Positions 33,832 through 46,199 of a DNA stretch of 64,000 bases are shown piece by piece. The notes under the pieces were generated by a model. That model was not told the DNA's origin. It ran no database searches and saw only the letters and a program-made list of their open reading frames with translations. A program made the translations under genes and the position numbers. Positions within the stretch are counted from its first letter, which is position 1, and every line of letters starts with the position of its first letter. This DNA comes from Cladophialophora immunda (taxonomy: Eukaryota; Ascomycota; Eurotiomycetes; Chaetothyriales; Herpotrichiellaceae): the NCBI RefSeq assembly GCF_000835495.1, contig NW_015622542.1, positions 7,004,956 through 7,068,955 of the forward strand. Reading direction: 5' to 3'.

Positions 33832-35997
33832 ATGGAACTTATTAGCAGTGGTGAAAACAAAAGCGGCGTTGGTTCTGCTATTCCGGTCAGCGTTGAAAGA
33901 CAGGCAGAGTGTCAAGACCTCGGCATGCCGCCGAGTCGCACCACAGAGAAGACATCCAGCTTTGAAAATGGCCCAGCACGGGTGCATGATCTCGAACAGC
34001 GGGGGATGGGCAAGGTTGCGATCATCATGGGCGCCCTGTGTGTACGTTGACTCAACTCTCTCTGTGTCCTATCAGATCATATCTAACCTACAGCAGCTGT
34101 GTGTCTTCCTCGCTGCACTCGACCAAGTACAGCCCACTCCGCTGCGCGTCTGCTGAGCTCCGCTGACGGTAGAATGCCTAGACCATCATTGCCACAGCGC
34201 TTCCCGTCATTGCCGGACATTTCCGCTCACCGACGACGTACACTTGGATCGGTAGCGTGTACGATTGCGCTCAGGCAAATGAAGTATTCGCGGCTGACCC
34301 AGTCTAGTTATCTACTTGCCACCTCAGCGTCCGCCACAACGTGGGGAAAGCTTAGGTGCGAACTATTCACGAAACAGCCCCGGCCATCTCTAACTTACGT
34401 CAGTGATATCTGAGGTAGAAAATCCATCCTTCTGGCAGCCGTCGCTGTTTTCTTCGCCGGCAGCCTGATATGTGGGGCGGCGGTCTCTTCCAGGATGATT
34501 ATTGTTGGAAGAGCGGTCCAAGGTATTGGGGGAGGAGGCCTGATCACACTCGTGAACCTTTGCGTGTCAGATCTCTTTTCTATGAGAGATCGTCCCAAGT
34601 ACCTTGGTACTTACAAGACCTCTGTCGACGTATTGTCCTGTTGCTAATTTCATCGACAGGATTCGTGGGAATGGTATGGGCCCTTGCCAGCTCGGTTGGA
34701 CCAGTGCTTGGAGGCGTCTTCACCCAGAGAGTAAGTTCTACATGGCCGGACTCGATATCTGGACAGTTAGTAACCTTGGATTAGGTTTCGTGGCGATGGT
34801 GTTTCTACATCAATCGTACGCCAATCTGCCCTCTGGACTCGGAAGGGACGAGGCTGACAGGCGATAGTGCCCATCACCGGAATTTGTTTTATTGTTCTTC
34901 TACTCTACTTGGAGATCCACAACCCACAAACTCCCCTCCTCCAAGGTCTCTTGGCCATCGACTGGATGGGTTGTACGACAAGTATCGGTGGCACAGTCAT
35001 GTTTCTACTCGGCCTGGAAATCGGTGGCATCACATTTCCCTGGTCGTCACCCACCGTGATATGCCTTCTCGTCTTTGGCTTGGTGACAACTGGAATCTTT
35101 ATCTTGATCGAGTGGCACATCGCAAAATACCCGATCATACCTCTTCGAATATTCAAACACCGCTCCAACATTGCCGCACTTGGACTGTGCTATATCCACG
35201 GATTTGTCTTCATATCAGCCGCGTATTTCCTACCACTCTATTTTCAGGCTACGTTAGGGGTCACACCGGTCCTGTCGGGCGTCTACCTCCTTTTGTTCTC
35301 GGTACCTTTATCGATAGACTCTATTGCGACCGGCGCTTGGATCAGTGGCACTGGCAGGTACCTCGAGCCCCTTCGACTCGGAATGATGCTGCTGACAACG
35401 GGCATTGGGCTGCTGTACGACCTCCCAGATCACACCTCTTGGCCTAAAATCATCTTCTATGAGTTCATTACCGGCGTCGGGTCTGGTCCAAACTTCCAGG
35501 CACCTCTGATCGCTCTTCAGGCTTCAGTGGATCCACAAGATATCTCCATGGCGACCTCGACATTTGTCTTCGTTCGAACACTCGCTGCCTCCATGTCGAT
35601 CGTGGTGGGGGGCGTCGTCTTTCAAAATACGATGCAGTCACACCTGTCAAGGATCGCGCAACCCAATACCAACATCACATCAATCTTTTCTGGCGCTTCA
35701 GCGTTCTCCAACGCCGAAGGTATCAACTCTCTGCCTGATCGCGCGAAGGTAAGCGTTCGGTATGCATATTGGGCTAGTATACGCACCATGTGGGTGTTAT
35801 TTGTATCAGTCGGTGCTTTTGGCATTTTTGTTAGCATATGGATTTCCTGGAAGCCGCTGAAAAAGCAGCATGAGATGATGAAGACGGGGCTGCAGAGCCT
35901 TCAGAAACCGAAGCGTAAGCAAGAGCATGTCACAGAGTCACCTACCTCGGTGGCTGTTAACAGAGAGTACATGTGTACGCAAAACCCTGACTGTTGA
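33832..35997 (+). pseudogene. MFS drug:H+ antiporter (DHA14-type) with one nonsense codon
   Basis: Exons 33832-34041, 34094-34126, 34182-34256, 34303-34355, 34404-34606, 34660-34730, 34785-34815 and 34868-35997 join in frame over 602 codons. Signatures: LDQTIIATALPVIAGHF, WIGSSSYLLAT, then the loop motif SDI-stop-GRKSIL, where the normal motif is SDIWGRK, QGIGGGGLITLVNL, SVGPVLGGVF, and SWRWCFYINLPITG. The in-frame TGA at 34411-34413 replaces the expected TGG; everything else of the fourteen-helix protein looks sound. It may be a young pseudogene, a sequencing error or an allele. If intact it would be a plasma-membrane exporter. Confidence 0.78.
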
Positions 35998-36226
35998 GCT
36001 GATGAACGAGTGTGAGGATTCATAGAAATCTGAACAAACCTATCAATAGCGAATATTCTAAGCTAGGATATACCACTCACCTCCAGAACGCCACTCTACT
36101 CACGGTTAGCCCTCGATGAGAATGCAAGCGATATCTATAGAGAATATAAATCTCCACTCGGAGGTCTCCTCCAAAATCGGACGCAAGAGGTCATGGTATA
36201 ATACCCCTACCTACCGCCGTAGCGTG

Positions 36227-37370
36227 TCATGTGTCCGTCGAATATCCGAGCCCCCGAGAGATTGGATACCCCCTGAGAGTCATCCGCAGCAGATCGCCGT
36301 CCAGAATCTCCTGTTTCCGGTCCATCATCTCCTCGACATCCCACGATGACCAGATCATCCGTCCTCGGAGGAAGTTTCCCTCGGGTGAAGTAAGCCATAC
36401 CGCCAAATGGGCAGGTAGATTGACTAGTTGGCCGTTAGATCAGACATATCAGACCTCGTACCTTGTGAGAGCGAAAGAATTATATTGGAGCTAGAACTGA
36501 AGGATAGGGTCTTTCTTACTATCTTCTTCTGGTACTCCTGCATTCTTCGCATTCATCTCCGTCTCACAGACTCCAGGGTGCATGCTGACGGCAAAGACGT
36601 TGGGATACTCCTCGCACACCGAGTCCGTGAGCCACAGGGCGGCATTCTTAGCTCCAGAGTACGACGACATGCCGTCGTACCTGAGATGCCCGGCAGCCGA
36701 GTTTATGCTGATGATGTGGCCGGTCAAGCTCAAGGGAGATCTCATTGAAGACGAAGAAGTGGGCCCGTTTGCGCTGTTATCATTGTCCTCATCGTCCTTT
36801 GTCGGCGAAAGGAACTTCAAGTATGCTTGAACCACGTTGAAGTATCCAGCTAAGTTAATCTCCTGATCATTGTGTCTCAGTCAATATCTGGAAGGGAAGA
36901 AAGTCCTCTTCACTTACGAACCCGGACCACCATTCCCGGAAGTCAGTGTCGGCAATCAGTCCAAAGTCGGGCAAGTAACCCGCGTTGCTGACGAGGACGT
37001 CGACAGTCCCGCCGACCTCTCGCTGGATCGTCTTGAACACGGTTTTGACTAGTTGATTGTTGGACACGTCAAGCACGTGCGTGATGACTTGTAAGTCCGT
37101 CATTATGGGGTACGCTTTTCTGTGTCGAGCACTCTCCAATAGCTCCTTTCTGGTTGCTAGAAGAGAGGACTCTGTCCGTCCAACCAGCACAATCGTTGAT
37201 ACGCCGGCAAGAGCGAAGGCAAAGGCGATGGCTTTTCCGATCCCACGTCCACCTCCTGTAATCAGGACGTTCTTCCCAGCCATTGAGAGTTCTGCACGAG
37301 ACGGATTGATTCGTGGATAAGGATTGTGGTGGTATACATTGGTGAAACTGGGGTTGATTGAGAACGGCAT
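36227..37370 (-). CDS. Short-chain dehydrogenase/reductase
   Basis: Exons 36918-37370, 36520-36862 and 36227-36423, 330 aa. Start MPFSINPSFTNVYH is the usual beginning of this fungal SDR group. Motifs: LITGGGRGIGKA (cofactor), VSNAGY (NAG), ISINSAAG (catalytic Ser) and YSGAK (Tyr and Lys). Intron 2 must begin at GTAAGA (36519) to reach the conserved INLPAHLAVWLTSPEG segment; reading through would stop at 36491. Family members oxidise or reduce alcohols, ketones or sugars. The gene is convergent with the broken MFS gene. Confidence 0.85.
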
Positions 37371-38123
37371 CCTTCGTCTCTCTCTAAGGTGTGTTCTAAC
37401 AACGGATGGTCTACCAGGTGAGGGCAACTCCGAATGCCGTAGAAGAGAGCAATATTACTATTAAATCGCGGGAGAAACAAGCAGATTTCAAATCTGTGCC
37501 TTTCTACATTACATTATTACACTTCGTTGTCCAGAGTCTCGCGCCGAGCCTCTAGAGCCTGTCAGGCTTCGATTCGAGTTGGCGGATCTGATCCGAAGCT
37601 GGCGCCGCTCACGTAAAGAAAGCATCTCCTCATCCGGAATGACAGAAAAGAGCCGTTAGTAGCGATACTTTCCGGTCCCTAATTTGTGTCCAATCTCTTG
37701 TCGTGATGAAACCTCGAATCTTTGCAGAACATACTCCCAGCGTATTTGTGCGATCACTAAGAACTCTGGGGCAACCGCCTCCTAAACGACTTTATGTAAA
37801 TTTATCTAATGGTCCAGGGCACGTTCCCATTCCTCATATATATCGTGAGATTATCCAATTCGTGCTTGATCTCAGCCTAAACTTGACCATTACCCAGGTA
37901 CTCAAATATAGTATAATACCGAAAATCGTAGTGCTCAAACTTAACCTTCTTAATAGCCTTTATAAAATACAACGCGTCCTCAGCGTCAGTGTCGGTGATG
38001 CGTTCTGCAGGACTGATGACTCCTGTAAAATTGCTATACACGAAACAAAAGAAAACACGCTGACGAGCTTTAAAGACCCCAGAGAGTCGGAGAACTTCAG
38101 AACACCTACGCAGCGTAGTCGAT
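37371..38123. other. Promoter of the SDR and mutated, AT-rich debris
   Basis: The plus-strand frame at 37703-38194 has no domain and lies over the minus-strand SDR remnant. A minus-strand stretch at about 37880-38040 reads like protein (PAERITDTDAEDALYFIK) but has no start and ends at a stop. It may be the downstream part of the SDR relic. Confidence 0.3.
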
Positions 38124-38570
38124 TCACCCGTATCTATCCACTGTCTCTCGGATTGCCCGCTCGACTTTTTGTTCTTTTGTTACATCGGCTCTGACCACCA
38201 CGCAATGGTGGTACTTGGGCTCCTCAGGTAAGTTAGATATCTCTCTCAAAGGGCGCTTAAACTTCTGCTTTGACCTGAGCAAGTTCTTAGCGAGGACGAC
38301 GAAACACAGTGCGGCCTCATCGACGATATGATATTTGGAGAATAGAACTAGGATTAATGGGACATGGTTGCAAAACCTCATTTCCATATGCCTCGACTAC
38401 CTTCCTACCTACTTCACAGATTTCGGTATCCTGGATGTCCACGATCACCACGGCCCTCGCTCCCTCTCCCACGTAGGAAACTGCAATGGCATTCCTTAGG
38501 CCACGTGCGCCTCCAGCCACAAAGGCAATGCCTGGAGCGTTGGGACCGTTTCTCCTTTAACAAATGCTGA
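38124..38570 (-). pseudogene. SDR gene remnant
   Basis: A minus-strand segment about 38540-38390 reads AFVAGGARGLRNAIAVSYV followed by EGARAVVIVDIQD, an SDR cofactor fold with Arg where Gly is expected. After an intron-like stretch, about 38210-38127 reads VVVRADVTKEQKVERAIRETVDRYG and then TGA (38124-38126), where CGA (Arg of GRIDY) is expected; that string is given here only to show the SDR DVT motif and following helix. Further stops follow. C-to-T changes of this kind fit RIP. No catalytic region survives. Confidence 0.5.
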
Positions 38571-39386
38571 CCACTTCCGCCTGAAACGATAGCGTGGTCA
38601 GAATTATTGATGCCGGACGCTAGTGGTGTTGCTGCGATGTCGCCATTTCTCTCAGTGGCTGTGATCTTTCCACTTCGGATCGACGGGCCAGAGAACTGTG
38701 TTATATGCTCCGTGTAAGATATTTGGTGACGCGAGGAAAACTGCCTTCTGAATCCGTGGTCGTTTGAGGTAAACCAGTGGTTCATTTAACCACCTAGCGT
38801 ACGATTCGAGGCAATTGATTTGGCTTGTCACTCGTATCCATCTGACCTGAATGTCGTTGGAAGGCCCCTAACCTCATGGCGTGGAATGCATACGTGCCGG
38901 AAGAACTCTGGCCCCGTGGCTTTCTTTGGCGATGTGGTGACGGTCTGATCAACACATCAGTACATTCCTGCATAATTTCTACCCCCATTCGCTGCTCAAG
39001 GAGTTCGGGACTCCAAGTCTTTAGGCCATGCAGATGAACCAGTGCCATGGGGCTCTCCTGCGCCAATGCGGAGCCGGAGCCCGATGCACATGAAACGGTT
39101 GGCTTTCATGGACTGGAAGTTTGACTCGCGCGATATTCGCGCATCTGGCATACTAACATGACAACCTTGAACCAAGATGGTCAGATCAAAGAGGGCCATT
39201 CAAGCGAACAGACATGGGGTTAGAAGAAAGCATTATGAAGACATTTACACAGATTATGCTCACGCTCCAAGAAGATCATATACTTTACGTGTCGCGAATT
39301 GATGCTACAAAGACGCTAGAACTTCGCTTCCCTCCTGAGGTCGTTATTACCTTCGAGGCTGAAATGACCTCTGAACCCCCCCTAGA
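38571..39386. other. Decayed sequence, possibly regulator debris
   Basis: On the minus strand about 39180-38794 two overlapping frames are protein-like (for example ALVHLHGLKTWSPELLEQR). They faintly resemble the middle region of fungal Zn2Cys6 regulators. There is no zinc cluster and no intact frame, so I do not call a gene. Confidence 0.2.
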
Positions 39387-41251
39387 TCATTCCTTTTGTT
39401 CAAGCTTTACTTCACTCTTTTCCACGTCCGCGGCAAATTTCCCGTCGTGTTTAAGAACGGTCGCAATTTGATCGGTCATCAGATTGTCCACGTTCGGAGC
39501 CCAGATACTCAAGATGACAGCAATGCCACTGAACGCGATCGAAACGAAGAAGACTGTCTGAAAGGCCAGCCGATTGCCTTCTTTGTAGGCTCGTTGGGCC
39601 ACAGAGAGAATGTCTGGGTCCAGGCCCTGGACGCTATCGAAAGCATCCTGGGTCCCAACCGCCAAAGCGGACAAGAGACTTGACAAAGAGCTGACAGGTA
39701 GCCCGGCAGCTGTTGCAGCTGGCCCGACAGTAGCGGGAACAGTCTCTGCAAGTCGGTTGTTAAGAACCACCACGTAAATGGTGGAAGCTAACGTCGAGAT
39801 TCCCGAGCGGATGGATCCAGCGATGCCGACGGCAATACCAATCTCTTTCTGGTCGTTCACACAGATTCCGCAGAGTGTCTGTGCCAGAGACTCCATCCAG
39901 CCAATCGCGAAATTCCCTACAATGAGCAGGCCGATGGGCAGCGAGACATTGTCCAAGGTGGCTGCAGCAGTTGCTGTGGAAAGAAAACAAATATCAGCAA
40001 GAAGTCGTGTTGGAACAAGGGAAATCTCAAAAGTTTTCGTCTGGGCTTCTTACAAGCAAGCAATGCGCCACCGACGGTGGTGACCGCGATAATTTGGAGT
40101 CTCGAGTTGCCAATCGCCTCACATAAAAAGCCTCCTGTCACCTGGCCCAGAGTGAAGGCGCCGCCAACACAGCACTGTAGCCACCCAGCATAGATCGGGT
40201 CACCACTGGCATAGAGAACATTGACCATAGAGGGCCACACAATTCCAAAAGCGTAATAGACGCTGGCTCCAATGGCAAGCAAACCGCAGGTGATGTTGAA
40301 ATCCCGGTTCCTGAAGAGGTGCATGGGCACCAGGGGCTCCTCGAGGTTTGCAAAACACTCCCAAACCACGAAGCCGATGAGTGCCAATGCTCCAATAACG
40401 ATGGTAGAAATAACGGCTGCCGATTTCCACGGATAGACACTTCCTCCCCACGAAATACCGAGGAGAAAGACTACCATACCGCCAGTGAAGAGGACTGTCC
40501 CGATGTAGTCGAAGTTCCGGACGAAAGCAGCTCGAGTCGCGCTCTTGTGTTTCATCTCAAAGGTTGGCGGGTGATAGAAGAAGAAATACGCCACGAAGGC
40601 GAGTCCGTCGAAGATGATCATGAGATAGTAACACCATCGCCAGTTTGCATTGACAACGAGGCTATTGGCGATAGCAGGAGCCAGGCCCGAGAAAGGGATG
40701 ACCCAAAGATAGGCATATGAAGTCCCAATAAAGCGATATTTCATAGGCACTAGCTCGCCGGTGAGGAAGGAGAAGGATAGTGCGGTCGAAGCCGCCACGC
40801 CAACGATAGTGGTACCGCCAATGAGAGTGGGAACGTTCCTTGCCGTTGCACAGACAATAGCTCCAATGCAACCAAGAGCTTGCCCGCCAGTGAAGAACCA
40901 TCGCCGGCCAAACAGGTCAGATAGACGTCCGACTAGAGTGAGGCCGACAGCCAGGCCTAGCGGGAACACCAGAGGTACCCAGGTAATGTTGGGGTCAGGT
41001 CCAATGTCGGCGTTGATATAGCTGAGAATAGGCGCCGCGAGGGCAAAGCCACCCACACTACCCATCAGACTCAGCCCTATTGCAGCCATGGAGCCGAGAA
41101 AATAGGGGCTGTAGAAATATCCCTTGGGGACATTGCTGGTCTCAGCATCGAAGCCGGTGATGGGCTCGTTGGCACCAAACACGGGCGCGTGGTGCTCATC
41201 GTGGGTGGCAACGATGTTCACGTCGTTGGATTTGGTACTCATCGTGGACAC
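39387..41251 (-). CDS. MFS exporter of the trichothecene efflux/siderophore (TRI12) family
   Basis: Exons 40054-41251 and 39387-39973, 594 aa. Features: hydrophilic N-terminus, GRLSDLFGRRWFF loop motif, about fourteen hydrophobic segments, NANWRWCYYLMIIFDGLAF and the long inter-domain loop HPPTFEMKHKSATRAAFVRNFDYIGT typical of PF06609-type proteins (quoted in part: FDYIGTVLF). The intron (GTAAGA...CCACAG) keeps frame. By family it is a plasma-membrane proton antiporter for a secondary metabolite or siderophore. There is no biosynthetic core gene nearby, so the cargo is unknown. Confidence 0.87.
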
Positions 41252-42236
41252 AGATAAATTTGATCGTCGGCAGACAAGGAGAGATTCCAGACGAACAAGC
41301 GAGACTTGCTAGTGTCAAGATCGACTTGTGAGGAAGACGGTAGTATATACCTACCAGAATCTGGGGCAAATGGTCAGTCCTTAGCTACGCGCTCCCCGTT
41401 GAGTGCTAGTCTTGCGTTTGAGCCTGTGTCAGAAAGCCATTGTCAGTATCTAGATGAGGAGGCGTGTGTTCACGTCCTCCACCTCATCATAAGTTCTTGT
41501 GAAGACGGATAGACCGGGAATGAGACAATGAGCGAGGAGCCACGGGGAAGCCCAAGCTGAAGTGAGTATGTATGTGTTGATGAAATTCTCAACACACCAG
41601 TGCTCAGGCTGTGGAGCTTCTTGTCTCCACATACGAAGGCCAGATGACCAATGGAATAGAATCACATCACCAATCCCCGGAATTAGAAGCAGCAAGACTC
41701 GCGAGGATAATAGACGTGCTCGGGGCTCCACGGGGAATGACTTTGGGGGTCTATTAAGCATTCGCCACTCCTAAGCTGCACAAAATCTAGGCTTGTGTTG
41801 GCCATGTGGGAGCACTCCAGGAGCTGCCTCCTTTGTTGGGAGTCAGAAGGGCCTGACTCGAGAGGAGCATTTTACATGGAGATCGTAGCTCGTCTCCAGA
41901 ATGTCCACCTTCAGTCTTGATCGCCGCTGAGATTGGAAGCCTCGTCGAATTGTCCCCCTCGCTAACACTGCTCGTCCACCATTGCCGAGATACCTAAGCA
42001 GCCCCTAAACTCCGTTCAGTTTAGGCACCTGACTTCAATTCCCTACCCTTGATGGCTCCTTCTCCGATTCTCCCCCGCAATGCGGGAAACGACCATCTGA
42101 AACCGAAGTGAGAGACTCTAGTCCTACGAGCGCAAACGCCGACAACATCAGCACACCCACGAGATCCTTTCGTTACGCGACGAACTCCTTCCTCCCCTCA
42201 GATATTCCAGTATACCACTAGTGACAAGCAGCCAAC
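41252..42236. promoter_or_regulatory. Divergent promoter region TRI12-like MFS / bZIP
   Basis: 985 bp between divergent starts. Short frames have no domains. C- and T-rich tracts near 42030-42230 are typical of fungal promoters and leaders. No repeated palindrome was found. Confidence 0.4.
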
Positions 42237-44172
42237 ATGGTCGCCGCTGTGAGGCAGCAAAAAAGCACGTCAGAGTCATCTGACTCGAGTAGGTAAGCGA
42301 GCGATGGGAGAGCCCTCGACCGGTGCTACATACCTCCTGCGACCGGATACGCGAAACTCATCATGGCATACTAGGAGGCAGCGTAATTGTGTCGCACAGA
42401 AGGCATACCGACAACGGAAAACACTCTATCTTAGGCAGCTGGAGCAGAAACTCGAAAGCGCATCCAAATCGGAGTTTGACCGCTGCAAAGAGTTGGAGGA
42501 GAGCAATGCACTCTACCGGGACCAACTCCTCAACGCATACAAGAAACTAGAAAGCACACGGATTAGTCTTGAGGGCGTCCTTGACTCTGTGGCATTCGCC
42601 CTGGGAATGCAGGTATGTTGTCGTCTGATAAGAATCCACGGCGAAAGCAGAAGGTAGCTAATTCAATTTGACTGTATAACAGACGAGGAGGAAGAGATCA
42701 CAGAATCAAGAAGATATGGATACTGACACACAAAGACCCCATGGTCAAGAAACGGTTGTGTATGATCAACTTGCTCGATCAGAACTCGAAGAGTCACAAA
42801 TTGTTGAAGCCAAGACTCCCTTGGACATCGCCTTCGACGGTGAAGACCAGGGCCAAGCCGCGCCGCAGAACTCCTCAGTGGCCGTGTCTGATCTCAGACC
42901 CCATAACGCTCACGATCCATTTGATGATGTGTTCTCTTCTACTGAAGCTTTCGAGTCTCTAAGCCAGGATCCCGTGGCAATCAGCCTCTTCGATGTCGAG
43001 CAACCATCGCTTCCCCAGGTCGAGCTGCAAGAAAAGGAGACCGAACCCCACGAGATATCGTCTTCCATGGATGTAAGCGAGATGGCACTATTCACAAGCC
43101 AGCCAAACATCTTTGGGCCCCGGGTGTCACTTGATCTCCCTTTTGATATCACCCAGATGGGTTACCGCAGGTTCAAAGACATGCAAGATAGCGGCCCGAT
43201 CCTGCGCGACGAACATGGCAACCAGGTCCGCACGACCAATTCGCCTTTCTCCGACCATCTCAGTCTAGTTGAGCATCTGCTCGGTCAAAAATGGCAGAAG
43301 CTTGCGCCATGTCGAGACCGTGAGCCTCGGAGGTATGTATTTTATCACTCAAAGCCGGCTCAATAAGATTCTTGTCAACTGACGATTACTCTTCCATCTC
43401 CTACAGTCTCCAAAACGCCGTCTCGTTCATGATCTCAACATTTACATGTCTATCGTGGCAGACAATGACCACTTTTCTGGCACACACCCAGGCACATAAA
43501 TCCGTCGTCCACGTCACCTCCTGGCACCTCAACCCAGATCCGCAAATCTACTCCAAGATCGATCCATGGTACCGAGCAACCCAGATTCAGCTTTCGGTTC
43601 CGCATCCCGTAGTCATTGACTGGGTTCCGTTCCCACCGCTACGTGACCGGCTTATCATCTTCCACTCATCCAACCCTCGACTCGACGAAATCATCTGCGA
43701 GATTGCCGACTGCTATGCAGCCGAGGTGGATCTGTCGAAATTGGTCGTCGGCGCCAATCCCTGTCTTGCTTTTCTACGGGTCTTCGATACTATCACGGCC
43801 ATATCCAATGACGAAAGCACCAATTCCGCCCCAAACGAACCGAACGACACGACTTTGCCCGCCCCGAGCATCGCGGCCCTCTTCAGCAATAAGCATCTAG
43901 CCCTCCAGACATTCCACCTACTCAGGATGGATCGGGGACAAGGACTTCTGAAACTCGATCCCACCTTCTTTGAACGACATCCTGAGCTCTATGATAATCG
44001 TGCTGAGTTGCTTATAGCCCGAGGCATCGCCATCAGACCTCCGCTGTCTGCTGGCGCACGGGCCATGACTCCAATCCCAAAGGCCCTGGACCCAAAGACA
44101 CTGACAAAATATATTGAGATGGCGAAGTGGGCTTACGATCTCTCTATTTCAGATGATGGAATCAAAGTCTAA
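42237..44172 (+). CDS. bZIP transcription factor with DUF3425 domain
   Basis: Exons 42237-42292, 42375-42612, 42683-43332 and 43407-44172, 569 aa. The first intron lies in the basic region and the join gives SSRRQRNCVAQKAYRQRK, with the invariant N-x7-R spacing; Cys follows the Asn where Arg is more usual. A leucine-zipper-like stretch runs from LRQLEQKLE to LESTRISLEGVL. The C-terminal half matches DUF3425 proteins: DPWYRATQIQLSVPHP, IDWVPFPPLRDRLI and TFFERHPEL. The protein is nuclear. This architecture is common in fungal regulators of secondary metabolism and stress. It is the last gene before the repeat-rich block. Confidence 0.88.
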
Positions 44173-45259
44173 GGGGTGAAAGAAATGTTTACAAACGGTA
44201 TAACTAGTTTTTCCGACCATAATTGAGTGCCTCCGCCTAAGATCAATATACTATCTCAAAGCTAGAGGAAGAAGTAATATAACTACTTTAAACTATAGAT
44301 CTAGCTTTCGTACGTAGATAGAAATACTTAGGGGAGAAAAGGGCATAGGTCCGTTAGGTTACGACTAGAAATCGATGGGATTTAGGGGGTTTCTTTATCC
44401 CTCCCTATCCAGAGCTCTAGTCTAATCCGGCAATTAAGGCATAGAATACTTGTAGGTTCTGGCGACGGCGCTGAAGCCCACACAAAGGGGCGCCGGTACG
44501 CTTGCGGTCGGTGGATCACCTAACCGCGTCACGAACCGTGTGTGCTGATCTGTTGCTAAAGAGACACTAGTGAATGTTCAAGGCAGTGCGCTTCACTCTC
44601 TACAGCTTAATGACCGCAAAATCGACAATCAGTGAACCCCAAAGCATCCTCTGTCTCTAAGCCTATATGCTATTTGTGCGCTGCCATATTTTTAATCACA
44701 AAGTCCGGAAAATGGGGGATGACGGACCCCATTTCTGGTGCCTCGAGGATCGCAACCTTGGCGGGGACCCTATTTGGGCACCTTGTAGGAGCCTTCTCCA
44801 GGGCCTTCTGCTGACGTAGCAAAACGTGCTATTCGCCATCACAAAGTCCCACCATTATGGTGAATTCCGCAACTGCTACGTTACCTAAAATCGCGGCATA
44901 GCTTACCTACCGCCTCGACCGCATTTGCACATTTTTTCTACCCATCAACATCAACAGAGATGCTCCTACCCCTTCTACCTCGATCACAGTGCCCACCAAT
45001 ATATCTTTCCTAGCATCCGAATCTCCTTTCTTTGTCATAGGAATCTAAACTCAGAGGCAATGACATAAAGCTATTGTCAGGAACGTACGTGCTCTATGTG
45101 AACAGACTCGGGTCCAGCTGGACATTGGGCGACCAGAGCGCGTCTTTATCGATCATCACCAGGTGATCTTGGTGGGCGTTGGCTTGGTGAAAGGCCAATA
45201 CACTTAACGTGGGTGTATAGCGAGCGACACAGCATAGCCAGCGACACACTTTCCCACTA
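44173..45259. other. Gene-free transition zone
   Basis: About 1.1 kb without a supported gene. Composition is mixed: normal-GC patches (44450-44640, 45080-45250) alternate with AT-rich ones. From about 45260 on the sequence becomes strongly AT-rich with few CA and TG dinucleotides. Confidence 0.4.
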
Positions 45260-45912
45260 CTATACGATAATTTAATTAAATTATACTATTACCCTAAGAT
45301 AAATAGACTTAATCTACTAGGAATTATATATATTAGGTATTTCTTCATCCTCTTAATATATACGTACATTATACCTAGGCTACGATAGGTTGAACCTAGG
45401 AGAAGGCTCAGTTCTGGCGAACCAGCGCTAAGACTAACGCCAGGAAATACTACCTCCTAATTAGTCAAGATTTACCTATATAATATATAGGTAAAATACT
45501 ACCTCCTAATTAGCTAAGATATATATGGTATAAGGGATATAGAACCCTAATAGCTAAGATACCATACGTAAGGGAAGATAAGGAGTTAGAATAAGTATAT
45601 AGGGGAAGGTAAGAGACTAGAATAAGTATATAAGGAAGAAGTAAGGAGGTAAGGATACTAGTTACCTCCTTATAATACGTTAGAGAATATAAGGAGAAAG
45701 GGAGAATAACTATTCCTTCCTTCTCTCTCCTTAGATTTATTCTTCTTATTATTAAGTTAATTAGTTAGTTATAGAACTCTTTCTAAACTCTTATATTAGG
45801 ATAAATCTTCTATTTCTTATACCTTCTCTATATATATTAATAATAAAAATAGATTTATTATCTATATTAAGTCTAACTCTACCTCTAGAGTAGATAGCGT
45901 AGTTATATTAGA
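45260..45912. repeat. AT-rich, RIP-like repeat debris
   Basis: Very AT-rich, with few CA/TG dinucleotides and many TA. Local repeats of an AGAATAAGTATATA-like unit occur around 45590-45640. No frame is open. Confidence 0.5.
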
Positions 45913-46199
45913 TAGTGAACTAGGGCGAGGCTTCTAGCCATAGGCGCCAACTCGTACGGCGGTAGGTAACAGGCGCGTTCACATCTTGTAAAGTAGTTGA
46001 TTAATTATGTTATTATCTCTCTATCTAGACAAATAATAAAAGAAAAGACTACTAAGCTAAAGCGGTACCCTTAAACTAACTAATTAAAGAGTAGTAACGT
46101 CTATCTATATAATATATAGCTAAAAGTTAACTAATTACCTTACTTACTTACCTTATATCTTAAGTTCTCTCTAAACCTTTCCTATTATATCCCTCCTAT
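45913..46199 (-). repeat. LTR-like repeat, left inverted copy
   Basis: About 287 bp that is the reverse complement, with scattered transitions, of 47167-47450. Its inner end carries the sequence CCTATTATA, the counterpart of the TATAATGGG terminus of the LTR at 47475. Together the two copies flank 967 bp. They may be two LTRs in opposite orientation or long terminal inverted repeats of one element. Confidence 0.5.

Noticed and set aside
36491..36519. SDR ending at 36491
   Set aside because: A GTAAGA donor at 36519 and CTAG acceptor before 36423 lead in frame to a conserved C-terminal segment, so the stop at 36491 lies in an intron.
37703..38194. Plus-strand 163-aa frame
   Set aside because: It overlaps SDR debris on the other strand, is AT-rich and has no domain.
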